DNA of 50,662 bases from Gammaproteobacteria bacterium. GTDB lineage: Bacteria; Pseudomonadota; Gammaproteobacteria; Arenicellales; Arenicellaceae. Positions 6,393 to 12,613 of this stretch are shown here, piece after piece. The notes under the pieces are model-generated. The model searched no databases. It saw only the letters and a list, made by a program, of their open reading frames with translations, and was not told where the DNA came from. The stretch spans positions 1 through 50,662 of the forward strand of contig JAFMHC010000004.1 in assembly GCA_017854775.1 (NCBI GenBank). The letters are read 5' to 3'. Position numbers and translations under genes: made by a program. Position 1 is the first letter of the stretch, and every line of letters starts with the position of its first letter.

Positions 6393-7037
6393 ATGAAGAA
6401 ATTTCTACTAGATTACAAAGAGCCTATTATTGTAGCTTGTTGTCTGCTGCTATTAGTTATTGCGAACTTAGCTTCAGGTTATTTCCTTGACCCAACTATA
6501 CTGGGTTTCTTTTTAACGACTGTTTTTTTTATTGTGTTCGGTTTGTCTGCACTTATATTTTCAAGCATTTCAATTTTTCGATTATTCAAGAAGGAACATC
6601 GGAAGAAAACAGGAACTGTAAATGCTTTAGTATGTGCCTTATTTTTGGCAATGAACTTTTCTGACTTATTCCCAAATGCGAGTAATGGTGTTGAATATAG
6701 ATTAAAGCAATTTTCGAAGAATGACTTTCAAGAAATTGAAAACGAAGTAGAGTTGGCTTATGAAAAATTTGGAAAGAATTCCAAATTTTTCTCTAGAGGT
6801 GATGAAGGATATAAACAATTCTTGGATCGACTTAAAAGAAAGCACAGTATTTTTAATATTAGTTCTTTTCCAATAGATGTATTTAAAAGAGAGGATAGTG
6901 TTCGCCTTGAATGGGCAAGTGGACTGACTGGTGGGTTTGAAATAATAATATATGACGGTAAAAATCTGCCGCATTGGGCTGATAACTCCAAGCTTGTGCA
7001 CATCTACGAAAATGTAGCCTTCTACTACAAAAGTTAA
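6393..7037 (+). CDS. Cassette gene: membrane-anchored hypothetical protein
   Basis: This encodes 214 residues from the ATG at 6393. Three hydrophobic segments occupy roughly residues 10-30, 35-62 and 75-90. They are followed by a soluble domain of about 120 residues that is rich in lysine, glutamate and aromatic residues and ends in a Tyr-Lys-Ser tail. No motif is recognised in the soluble part. It is the longest cassette gene in the window. A membrane sensor or effector layout is possible but unsupported by a named domain. Confidence 0.7.
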   Translation: MKKFLLDYKEPIIVACCLLLLVIANLASGYFLDPTILGFFLTTVFFIVFGLSALIFSSISIFRLFKKEHRKKTGTVNALVCALFLAMNFSDLFPNASNGVEYRLKQFSKNDFQEIENEVELAYEKFGKNSKFFSRGDEGYKQFLDRLKRKHSIFNISSFPIDVFKREDSVRLEWASGLTGGFEIIIYDGKNLPHWADNSKLVHIYENVAFYYKS

Positions 7038-7047
7038 TGAAAAAGAC

Positions 7048-7125
7048 AACTAACAAGGCAAAACACCGTAACTCACGGCGTTCGTTTGGATGCGGTAAGC
7101 CGCGCCCGTGTTCACGGCGTTATAC
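7048..7125 (+). repeat. attC site 16
   Basis: It opens with AACTAAC and closes with GTTATAC at 7119-7125. The centre is a variant: ACCGTAACTCACGGCGTTCG with a TGTTCACGGCG end shared with attC 18. Confidence 0.83.
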
Positions 7126-7136
7126 AAGGATATCGA

Positions 7137-7424
7137 ATGAGTTCCAATACAAAAACGCCTGATGAATTTTGGGATCGTGCCGATAGCTTCATCGAGCTTG
7201 CCAATAAATATTGTGATGATGTAAAAATTGGTCAAGTTAGCTCTTCGTTGTTGTACGCGGCAGCTCGTTTTAACTCATTTGTTGTTGCTTCCTCTGCTAA
7301 AGATGCAGAGGAAATGATAAGAGAAAAGGACGCTGCGATTGAATATTTTACTGAGCAATATAAGAAAATGTTGTCTGAAAATTTAGATGAAAACATTAGG
7401 AACTTTAAGGTTTTAAAGGAATGA
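7137..7424 (+). CDS. Cassette gene: DUF3144 family protein
   Basis: This encodes 95 residues from the ATG at 7137, which follows AAGGA at 7127-7131; longer in-frame starts run into attC 16. The sequence matches the DUF3144 family along its length: FWDRADSFIELANKYC, then VSSSLLYAAARFNSFVVASS, then AIEYFTEQYKKMLSENLDE. It is an all-helical cytoplasmic protein. The family is widespread in gammaproteobacterial chromosomes, usually as a stand-alone gene of unknown role, so finding it as a cassette suggests capture of a housekeeping-type gene. Confidence 0.88.
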   Translation: MSSNTKTPDEFWDRADSFIELANKYCDDVKIGQVSSSLLYAAARFNSFVVASSAKDAEEMIREKDAAIEYFTEQYKKMLSENLDENIRNFKVLKE

Positions 7425-7433
7425 AGCACTTGT

Positions 7434-7523
7434 ACATAACGAGGCACCAAAGTAAGGCTTCATTCGCTGCGCTCATTCAGCGAGACGGAGATAAGACGCT
7501 CCGTCTTTGGCTCGGCGTTATGA
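7434..7523 (+). repeat. attC site 17 (variant centre)
   Basis: It opens with ACATAAC and closes with GTTATGA at 7517-7523. Its centre, CATTCGCTGCGCTCATTC, and GGCTCGGCG end match attC 3, the second subfamily. Confidence 0.83.
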
Positions 7524-7532
7524 GCACCTAGT

Positions 7533-7949
7533 ATGCGATCCTTGACTGTCTTTCTAGCTCTAATCATTTCGTTCACTAGCCTTGCGGAGGGCGTTATTGC
7601 AAATCGGATCGAGCTCAACCAAAGTAACGCTCAAGAGCTAGGAGTTGTGTTTTCGATTGAGTCAGGTCAATGTGATGAAAATACTCCTCTTCTTGAAGTT
7701 CGTCCTCGATGGGAGTTTCGAGAATCGATGTTAAGCGGGGCTTTTTTGTCTGTGTCTAATGGAGAGACGACCCTGATGAGGGGGAATGTATTGACGAGCC
7801 AGGATCCTGAAAATAGTGAGAAAGGTTTGATTATGTTTTGTCTCAATGAGTCTGTTTATACTGATACAAGGCTAGTATTGTTTTACTCTAAAGATGGGCA
7901 CACCACTGAAGAAGTATCTATAAAGGATTTCAGTAAGGTGCTGGAATGA
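7533..7949 (+). CDS. Cassette gene: secreted hypothetical protein
   Basis: This encodes 138 residues. Residues 1-18 are a signal peptide (Met-Arg, then LTVFLALIISFTSLAEG), so the product should be periplasmic. Two cysteines, in SGQCDENTP and MFCLNES, could form a disulfide. The mature part reads as a small beta-sandwich with alternating hydrophobic residues. No family is recognised. It begins nine bases after the attC 17 core. Confidence 0.7.
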   Translation: MRSLTVFLALIISFTSLAEGVIANRIELNQSNAQELGVVFSIESGQCDENTPLLEVRPRWEFRESMLSGAFLSVSNGETTLMRGNVLTSQDPENSEKGLIMFCLNESVYTDTRLVLFYSKDGHTTEEVSIKDFSKVLE

Positions 7950-7956
7950 ATTAGGC

Positions 7957-8025
7957 ATATAGCAAGGCAAAATACCTTCGCTTCGCTTGGACGCGCTTTG
8001 CGCGCCCGTGTTCACGGCTTTAGAT
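7957..8025 (+). repeat. attC site 18 (degenerate cores)
   Basis: The opening core is ATATAGC and the closing core TTTAGAT at 8019-8025, with the first G replaced by T. The inner stem GGACGCGCTTTGCGCGCCCG is intact. This is the first clear sign of array decay. Confidence 0.75.
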
Positions 8026-8089
8026 ATGTCACTGTTTAGATCCAAGAAAATTAGAGCTAACAAATAATGGACATCCAACTCTAGTATAA

Positions 8090-8362
8090 ATATTCGAGCT
8101 CTATTTGATCCCGCATCCAAATGTCGGAGGTCATTTTTATTCGAAAGGCTCTAAGGAATGGTCTAAATTAAAAAATCGTTGTGTTCTGATGCAGTTTGTC
8201 AGACAAGGTGGCGCATTAGTAATGCGGCCTCGAGTACTCCATTCATTAACTAAGCTAAAATCTGGAAAAAGACGTGTCCTGCATTTTTATTTGGCCCAAA
8301 CAATGCGCAGTGGGCAAATGCTATATAAAAAAGGCAAAAACTATCGCACACTTGAGTCCTGA
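8090..8362 (+). pseudogene. C-terminal relic of a 2-oxoglutarate/PhyH-type oxygenase
   Basis: The open frame has no good start: it follows a TAA at 8087-8089 and begins inside a domain. Its middle part, RQGGALVMRPRVLHSLTKLK followed by GKRRVLHFYLA, resembles the end of phytanoyl-CoA dioxygenase-like proteins. There a histidine (LH) and a downstream arginine close the iron and 2-oxoglutarate site. The part with the first histidine and aspartate of the metal triad is absent. The frame then runs into a truncated attC. A 13-codon frame starting right after attC 18 at 8026 may be what is left of the 5' end. Family call moderate; loss of function likely. Confidence 0.5.
8320..8352 (+). repeat. Truncated attC site 19
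   Basis: GCTATAT is followed by AAAAAAGGCAAAAACTATCGCACAC, closely matching the left half of attC 14 and other majority sites. The right half with the GGACGCGC block and GTTA core is missing. Confidence 0.6.
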
Positions 8363-8642
8363 GTGTTGCGGGCCTGTTTATGAAATGGGTCGAAGCTTTA
8401 CATCTCCGAAAGCATCAGATATCAAACAGTGGAAAAAGGTTCAAGGTTTGTATGCGGCAGGTTTTCGTTTCATTGGCAGCGGCCATCATGATTCATTACC
8501 TCTGCCAACAAAGTTGTCAGAGGTTGAAAGGTTCTTGCAAGAAAATCCTAAACATTATCTCAAGGTGGCAACACCTAACGAGAACTTAAAATTAACGCCG
8601 CTACGTTCAGTCGGGCGACGTACAAAACAGGGCGCCGTTTAA
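8352..8642 (+). pseudogene. Fragment of a conserved small hypothetical protein
   Basis: The open frame reads CCGPVYEMGRSFTSPKASDI, then KQWKKVQGLYAAGFRFIGSG and TKLSEVERFLQENP. The cysteine pair, MG-SF-PK, KQWKKV and GFRF pattern looks like a conserved family of small cysteine-containing proteins, but I cannot name it. Its N terminus is fused directly to the truncated attC, and its 3' end runs into attC 20, so both ends look damaged. A start at the ATG at 8385 would give 85 residues and might still be expressed. I treat it as a remnant made by a deletion that removed half an attC and the start of this gene. Confidence 0.45.
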
Positions 8643-8656
8643 GTAGGCGGCTATAT
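8573..8656 (+). repeat. Degenerate attC site 20
   Basis: It opens with ACCTAAC and ends in GCTATAT (GTTATAT with one change). AACTTAAA near the left pairs with TTTAAGT near the right, as the outer stem of an attC should. The centre differs from the majority type. Confidence 0.55.
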
Positions 8657-8663
8657 TCGAGAT

Positions 8664-9257
8664 ATGAAAAATTATAGAATCACAACTCTCTATTCTGTAC
8701 TTAGCTTGCTCAGTACAAATGCCTTAGCTGATAACTTTGAATCAAAGCTTGTTGATGCCGCGATTGAGCGCACAACAAAATCCGTTACCTACGATGGCTC
8801 ATATTTTTCTATCTCCTATCCAAACGGTGACGTACCTAAAAACATTGGCGTTTGCACCGACGTGGTAATTCGCAGTTATCGTAAGCTAGGCATTGATTTA
8901 CAAAAGCTGCTACATGAAGACATTGCTGCCAATTTCGATAAGTATCCTTCAAAGCGTATCTGGGGATTAACTCGTCCTGACAAAAATATCGATCACCGTA
9001 GAGTGCCCAATCTACAGACGTTCTTATCTAGACAAGGGACGTCGTTAGCAATCAGCAAAGCCCCAAGCGATTATAAGCCAGGGGATATTGTTACATGGAT
9101 GCTCGGTGGTAACTTGCCCCACATTGGTATTGTTACCGATCAAGAAGCAGCTGACGGCACACCAATGATTGTTCACAATATTGGCTCAGGGCCACAACAT
9201 GAAAACATGCTTTTCTCTTATACGATAACTGGGCATTACCGCTTTATGCCAAATTAA
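8664..9257 (+). CDS. DUF1287 (YijF-like) exported protein, likely last cassette
   Basis: This encodes 197 residues. Residues 1-22 are a signal peptide ending NALA. The mature protein is a DUF1287 domain, the family of E. coli YijF: SYPNGDVPKNIGVCTDVVIR with the conserved cysteine, a YRKLGIDLQKLLHEDI helix, GDIVTWML, LPHIGIVTD with a histidine, and a VHNIGSGPQHE end. DUF1287 belongs to the NlpC/P60-like cysteine peptidase superfamily, so a periplasmic peptidase or amidase role is plausible. It starts seven bases after degenerate attC 20 and is followed by another attC-like element, so it is probably a captured gene at the array end rather than flanking chromosome. Confidence 0.85.
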   Translation: MKNYRITTLYSVLSLLSTNALADNFESKLVDAAIERTTKSVTYDGSYFSISYPNGDVPKNIGVCTDVVIRSYRKLGIDLQKLLHEDIAANFDKYPSKRIWGLTRPDKNIDHRRVPNLQTFLSRQGTSLAISKAPSDYKPGDIVTWMLGGNLPHIGIVTDQEAADGTPMIVHNIGSGPQHENMLFSYTITGHYRFMPN

Positions 9258-9336
9258 ATATAGCAAAAATATCAACCTAAATGCACCGCTGCGCACAGGC
9301 GTCGCTCTCGCACCGCTCGATAAATTGGTGTCATAT
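9258..9336 (+). repeat. Possible degenerate attC site 21
   Basis: ATATAGC immediately after the DUF1287 stop matches the opening core of attC 18. GTCATAT at 9330-9336 is one change from GTTATAT. Length (79 bp) and position fit. The centre does not match other sites, so this is tentative. Confidence 0.4.
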
Positions 9337-9599
9337 CCCACGAATAAGTGGTCCCCAAAGTCAGAAGGCTGTTGTCGTTCAAGGGTTAGTTATTTAATTG
9401 CTGTATTCGACGTCGAATGGAGGCGGTGTGTCAGCTAACGTACTAACGTTTTTCCGGTGAGCGTCACCCTTGTTCTTTAAATTCAATCCTTTGAGGGTTA
9501 ATGCAGGTAGGTGAAAACGTCCATTTAAATGATTTGGGTGGGTGTCCGTTTCTCAGAAAATAGTGTTGTTATATATCGAATCTGTCGTTTCACATTGTT

Positions 9600-10349
9600 T
9601 CAACTCGCCCAAAACTTCAATAACTCTGCTTTGTAATGGTCACTGACATTAACGCTATCACCGTTTGCTAAGACCAGCCTATTTTTGTTATCAGAGGTGG
9701 ATTTTAATTCTCTTGCCAGGTCAATGCGTATGACTACTTGCCGGTGAACGCGGCAAAATACCTTGGGGTCTAGGAAGTCTATTAGGTTAGACAAACTCCC
9801 GCGGTGAAGGTGACAGCCTTCAGTATGATGAACTTCTACGTAATTTCCATTGGTGCCTAGCCAAAATATATTCTCGACATCAATCACACGTATCGATGCG
9901 GTCGACTTTATAATGATTTTTTTTAAATATTTGTTGTTTAGAAAATGCTCGTAGTTTGGTGGGAATGTTTGTTGGTTGGCAACCAACATATCTACCCTGG
10001 CTACACATTGCTTAAAACGCTCTGTGTCAAAGGGCTTTAAAATATAGTCTAGTGCGTAGAATTCAAATGCTTGAATTGCGTAGTCGTCAAAGGCGGTGAC
10101 AAATACGATATGCGGAATTTTTGTTGTCAGCTTAGTGAGTTTTTTCGCAGCGTCAACTCCACTCTCACCGGGCATATCAATATCAAGGAATAACACATCT
10201 GCATTATGCGCATCTATCGTTTCAAGCAAACGGTTTGCGTTACTTAGCTCCGCTACTAGTTTCCAGTGTGGGTGGTCTTTTATCGCCTCGATTAAATTAA
10301 GCCTTGCAAGGGCTTCGTCGTCGACAATTATGGCGTTAATTGAATTCAA
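9600..10349 (-). CDS. LytTR-family response regulator
   Basis: This encodes 249 residues. The N-terminal receiver domain has the acidic pair D10-D11, the phosphorylation site D56 in LFLDIDMPGESG, a threonine in FVTAFDD and the lysine in YILKPFD. Residues about 140-248 are a LytTR DNA-binding domain (IFWLGTNGNYVEVHH, FCRVHRQVVIRIDLARE). Its start codon overlaps the stop codon of the kinase gene as ATGA, so the pair is translationally coupled. In this family the regulator binds direct repeats in promoters of a few target genes, often near its own locus. The divergent beta-propeller gene is the nearest candidate target; that is inference. Confidence 0.93.
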   Translation of the reverse strand: MNSINAIIVDDEALARLNLIEAIKDHPHWKLVAELSNANRLLETIDAHNADVLFLDIDMPGESGVDAAKKLTKLTTKIPHIVFVTAFDDYAIQAFEFYALDYILKPFDTERFKQCVARVDMLVANQQTFPPNYEHFLNNKYLKKIIIKSTASIRVIDVENIFWLGTNGNYVEVHHTEGCHLHRGSLSNLIDFLDPKVFCRVHRQVVIRIDLARELKSTSDNKNRLVLANGDSVNVSDHYKAELLKFWAS

Positions 10350-11434
10350 TTTGTCGTGCCTACAGGTATTGATATGTTACACACATAAAGCTCGCCTTCA
10401 CGCGCATGTTTCAACGATGAGTCTTGCTCGAATATTACTTCTAAGCGAGATCTAAGGTTGCTAATGGCTGAGCCAAAACTTTGTTGGGGGTTTTCTATAT
10501 CGATATAAGTATTCGATATGCTGACTAACAATCGTGACCCTTGTCTATGTATTTTTAAATGTATTTGAACCGTATTCTCGGTTTTTGCCACGGCATGAAT
10601 AAAGGCGTTTTCAATCAGCGGTTGCAAAAGAAAAGGGGGTGTCTGGACGTGATCGAGCGCATCACCTATAACGGCGAGATACTCAAACCGTTTGCCAAAA
10701 CGTAGCTTTTGTAAGGCGATGTAATCGTCAACAAAGATAAGTTCATCGTGCAGAAAAACTTTATGGGACTTGGCGGACTCAATTGTATAACGCAATAAAT
10801 TACCCACTTTATTTACGGCGCTTAGAAGTTCATTTTTATTCCCAGTGCGAGCTAGCGCGCTAATTGAACTAAGACAGTTAAAGACAAAGTGAGGCCCTAA
10901 TTGTGACTGTAAAAGCTGCAGTTGGGTCTCGGATTGTTGCGCCTGAGCCTTTAACGCATTGAGCTGCGATTTAAGCGCATTTTTATGCATGAGAATGCAA
11001 ACACAGACGAAAAATGTTAAGGCATATAAGATGCCGTAGAAAAAAATGAGCGCATTGGGAGTGCTAATAAGCTGCTCAATTAACCCTTCTTGTAGTTGTT
11101 CGTTAAGCCATAAATTAATTGTGTAATCGATAATGAAATAGCTTGGCAACCAGAGTAATAATGCGATCAAAAATATAGCGCTGAATCCTTTTAAAATAGA
11201 TCCCTGTTTGATTTTTTTTAGTAGCTCAAACAAAACCAGACTAAAGACAGCCCAACTTCCGTAGGCTAAAAAGTAGTATGCGTAATGAGTAAAATCAAGC
11301 GTATATTCAGGGCGAGAAGCGATTGCATCAAAGTAACCGGTCATGAGGTGAACGTAAGCAATACATTGCCAAAGAAACAGTGCTATGCCGAAGCGCGCAG
11401 CGAGCAATTTAATGGTCGTGACTGTATGTTTCAT
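10346..11434 (-). CDS. LytS/YehU-type sensor histidine kinase
   Basis: This encodes 362 residues. Four hydrophobic segments lie in residues 10-150, followed by a coiled-coil stretch (ALKSQLNALKAQAQQ) and a His_kinase domain of the LytS type: phosphoacceptor H182 in QLGPHFVFNCLSSI, an N-box in PPFLLQPLIENAFIHAV, and a G-box near SAISNLRSRLEVIF. The usual NPHFLFN is GPHFVFN here. It phosphorylates the LytTR regulator encoded just downstream with a four-base overlap. No sensing domain outside the membrane is visible, so the signal may be membrane-linked. It is divergent from the beta-propeller gene, with an inverted repeat between them. Confidence 0.92.
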   Translation of the reverse strand: MKHTVTTIKLLAARFGIALFLWQCIAYVHLMTGYFDAIASRPEYTLDFTHYAYYFLAYGSWAVFSLVLFELLKKIKQGSILKGFSAIFLIALLLWLPSYFIIDYTINLWLNEQLQEGLIEQLISTPNALIFFYGILYALTFFVCVCILMHKNALKSQLNALKAQAQQSETQLQLLQSQLGPHFVFNCLSSISALARTGNKNELLSAVNKVGNLLRYTIESAKSHKVFLHDELIFVDDYIALQKLRFGKRFEYLAVIGDALDHVQTPPFLLQPLIENAFIHAVAKTENTVQIHLKIHRQGSRLLVSISNTYIDIENPQQSFGSAISNLRSRLEVIFEQDSSLKHAREGELYVCNISIPVGTTN

Positions 11435-11477
11435 AGTCTTAGTATTAATCGCTTTAGGCTTATTTACAACGCAATAA

Positions 11478-11513
11478 TTTAGTCACTACGAAAGGCTGCT
11501 TTCGTCACTAAAG
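11478..11513. promoter_or_regulatory. Imperfect inverted repeat in divergent promoter region
   Basis: TTTAGTCACTACGAAAG and CTTTCGTCACTAAAG face each other across a four-base centre, with a few unpaired bases. It lies between the divergent kinase and beta-propeller genes, a suitable place for an operator. No known site is matched. Confidence 0.35.
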
Positions 11514-11607
11514 CAGCTTAGTTGGGCCCTAGTGCCTTGTGTCTACTAATCGATGTGATAAAAATTCATTAGTTTTTATCCGCCCACCAACATCGAGGAA
11601 AACGACA

Positions 11608-12450
11608 ATGAAGCTTCAAATACGGTATTTAATTTCAATATTTTCTATTATTTTATTCTCAAGTTATGCCCATGCTGACAGGGAGCTTGCGCTGGCATAT
11701 TTAACCTTAGATGGTATCCATGTAAGCGATTCAGGTGTTATTTACGCTGCGGATGGCTTCGAAGGGACTAAGCTCTTTTACATCACGCCTGAGGGAGTCA
11801 CCTATGACTACGCATCAGGTCTTGATGGCCCGATTGACATTACCGAAGACAGCCGAGGGAATTTGTTTGTTACCAACTTCAATAGTGCCAAAGTTAGTAA
11901 AATTGACACGGACGGTGTTGTTACCGACTTTGCCAAAACCAATCAGGGGCCGGCTGGTATTACCATCGATAACAATGATAATTTGTACGTCACACACTAC
12001 GGGGTAGGTGACGGCGATGGCAATTCAATTTTAAAAATTACGCCAGATGGACAAACAAGTATATTTTCACAAGGGGGCATGTTGGAGGCTCCCGTTGGGA
12101 TTGCTATTGACGAAGATGGAAACATTTATTCTGCGAATTTTAACAACGGGGTCATCATCAAACACGATAAGCACGGAAGTCAGGCGTTTATCGCTACTGT
12201 AGAGGCTGAGGCCGGTTTCGCCGTTGGTCACCTTGCCTACGTTCAAGGCCGGATCTTCGCGACAGGCATAGCCAGTCAGAAAATCCATGTTATTCGAAAA
12301 AATGGTAACGTAAGAATTCGCAATATTGTAACACCAGGTGAGTTTCCTAATGGCATCGCGTTTAATCCAACAACAAGCGAAGTGATGTTTATTAATGCGT
12401 TTGCGCCGGCATCGGCGTTTACTAAAATACGTATTCGTCGCCGCCACTAA
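11608..12450 (+). CDS. Secreted SMP-30/NHL-type beta-propeller protein
   Basis: This encodes 280 residues. The ATG at 11608 is chosen because GAGGAAAA lies about eight bases upstream and a signal peptide follows (KLQIRYLISIFSIILFSS, cleavage after AHA). The mature protein is made of repeated blades with the pattern GIT(I/E)D..(G/N)N(L/I)Y(V/S)(T/A)N, for example EDSRGNLFVTNF, IDNNDNLYVTHY and IDEDGNIYSANF, typical of NHL or SMP-30 six-bladed propellers. Enzymes of this fold include lactonases; others are binding proteins. No definite metal-binding set can be read, so the activity is open. A terminator hairpin overlaps its stop codon, so it is a single-gene transcript. Confidence 0.83.
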   Translation: MKLQIRYLISIFSIILFSSYAHADRELALAYLTLDGIHVSDSGVIYAADGFEGTKLFYITPEGVTYDYASGLDGPIDITEDSRGNLFVTNFNSAKVSKIDTDGVVTDFAKTNQGPAGITIDNNDNLYVTHYGVGDGDGNSILKITPDGQTSIFSQGGMLEAPVGIAIDEDGNIYSANFNNGVIIKHDKHGSQAFIATVEAEAGFAVGHLAYVQGRIFATGIASQKIHVIRKNGNVRIRNIVTPGEFPNGIAFNPTTSEVMFINAFAPASAFTKIRIRRRH

Positions 12451-12464
12451 TATTGTGGCGTTTT
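12442..12464 (+). terminator. Rho-independent terminator
   Basis: CGCCAC and GTGGCG form a six-pair stem around TAATATT and are followed by TTTT. The loop contains the stop codon of the beta-propeller gene. Confidence 0.7.
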
Positions 12465-12613
12465 GATTTACTAACCGATATTTGATGCTAGTTGCTGCAC
12501 TAGGGCGGGGTACAAATCATGCCCAGTCAAGGCTTGTGATAAGCTGTTTATTGTTAACAAGGCGTTTATACGCCTTGCTCATTCACATAGACATTTAACT
12601 GGCCGGAGGTTTC

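Larger units (their letters stand above)
1..9336 (+). mobile_element. Chromosomal integron cassette array (integrase outside window)
   Basis: About twenty small genes, all on the plus strand, are separated by related 65-90 bp elements. Each element starts with an AAC-ending core next to the stop codon of the gene before it and ends with a GTTAnnn core. This is the layout of integron cassettes and attC sites. Most sites share the central block GGACGCGCAGAAAACGCGCG, so they form one family, as in sedentary chromosomal integrons. Stop codons often overlap the first core, and the next gene begins 0-40 bp after the second core. Site orientation puts the integrase and primary recombination site to the left, outside the window. 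Sites become truncated or mutated after about 8 kb, which marks the old distal end. The first 45 bases may be the tail of an earlier cassette. The right boundary is uncertain, either about 8656 or about 9336. Confidence 0.9.

Noticed and set aside
1-8660. Regular repeats resembling a CRISPR array
   Set aside because: Repeats are 65-90 bp, imperfect, and separated by genes of 100-650 bp with stop codons at the repeat edges. This is attC and cassette structure.
12558-12577. TAACAAGGCG...CGCC sequence resembling a miniature attC
   Set aside because: It is a simple seven-pair hairpin of 20 bases without inner stem or cassette around it; more likely a chance match or leader hairpin of the next gene.
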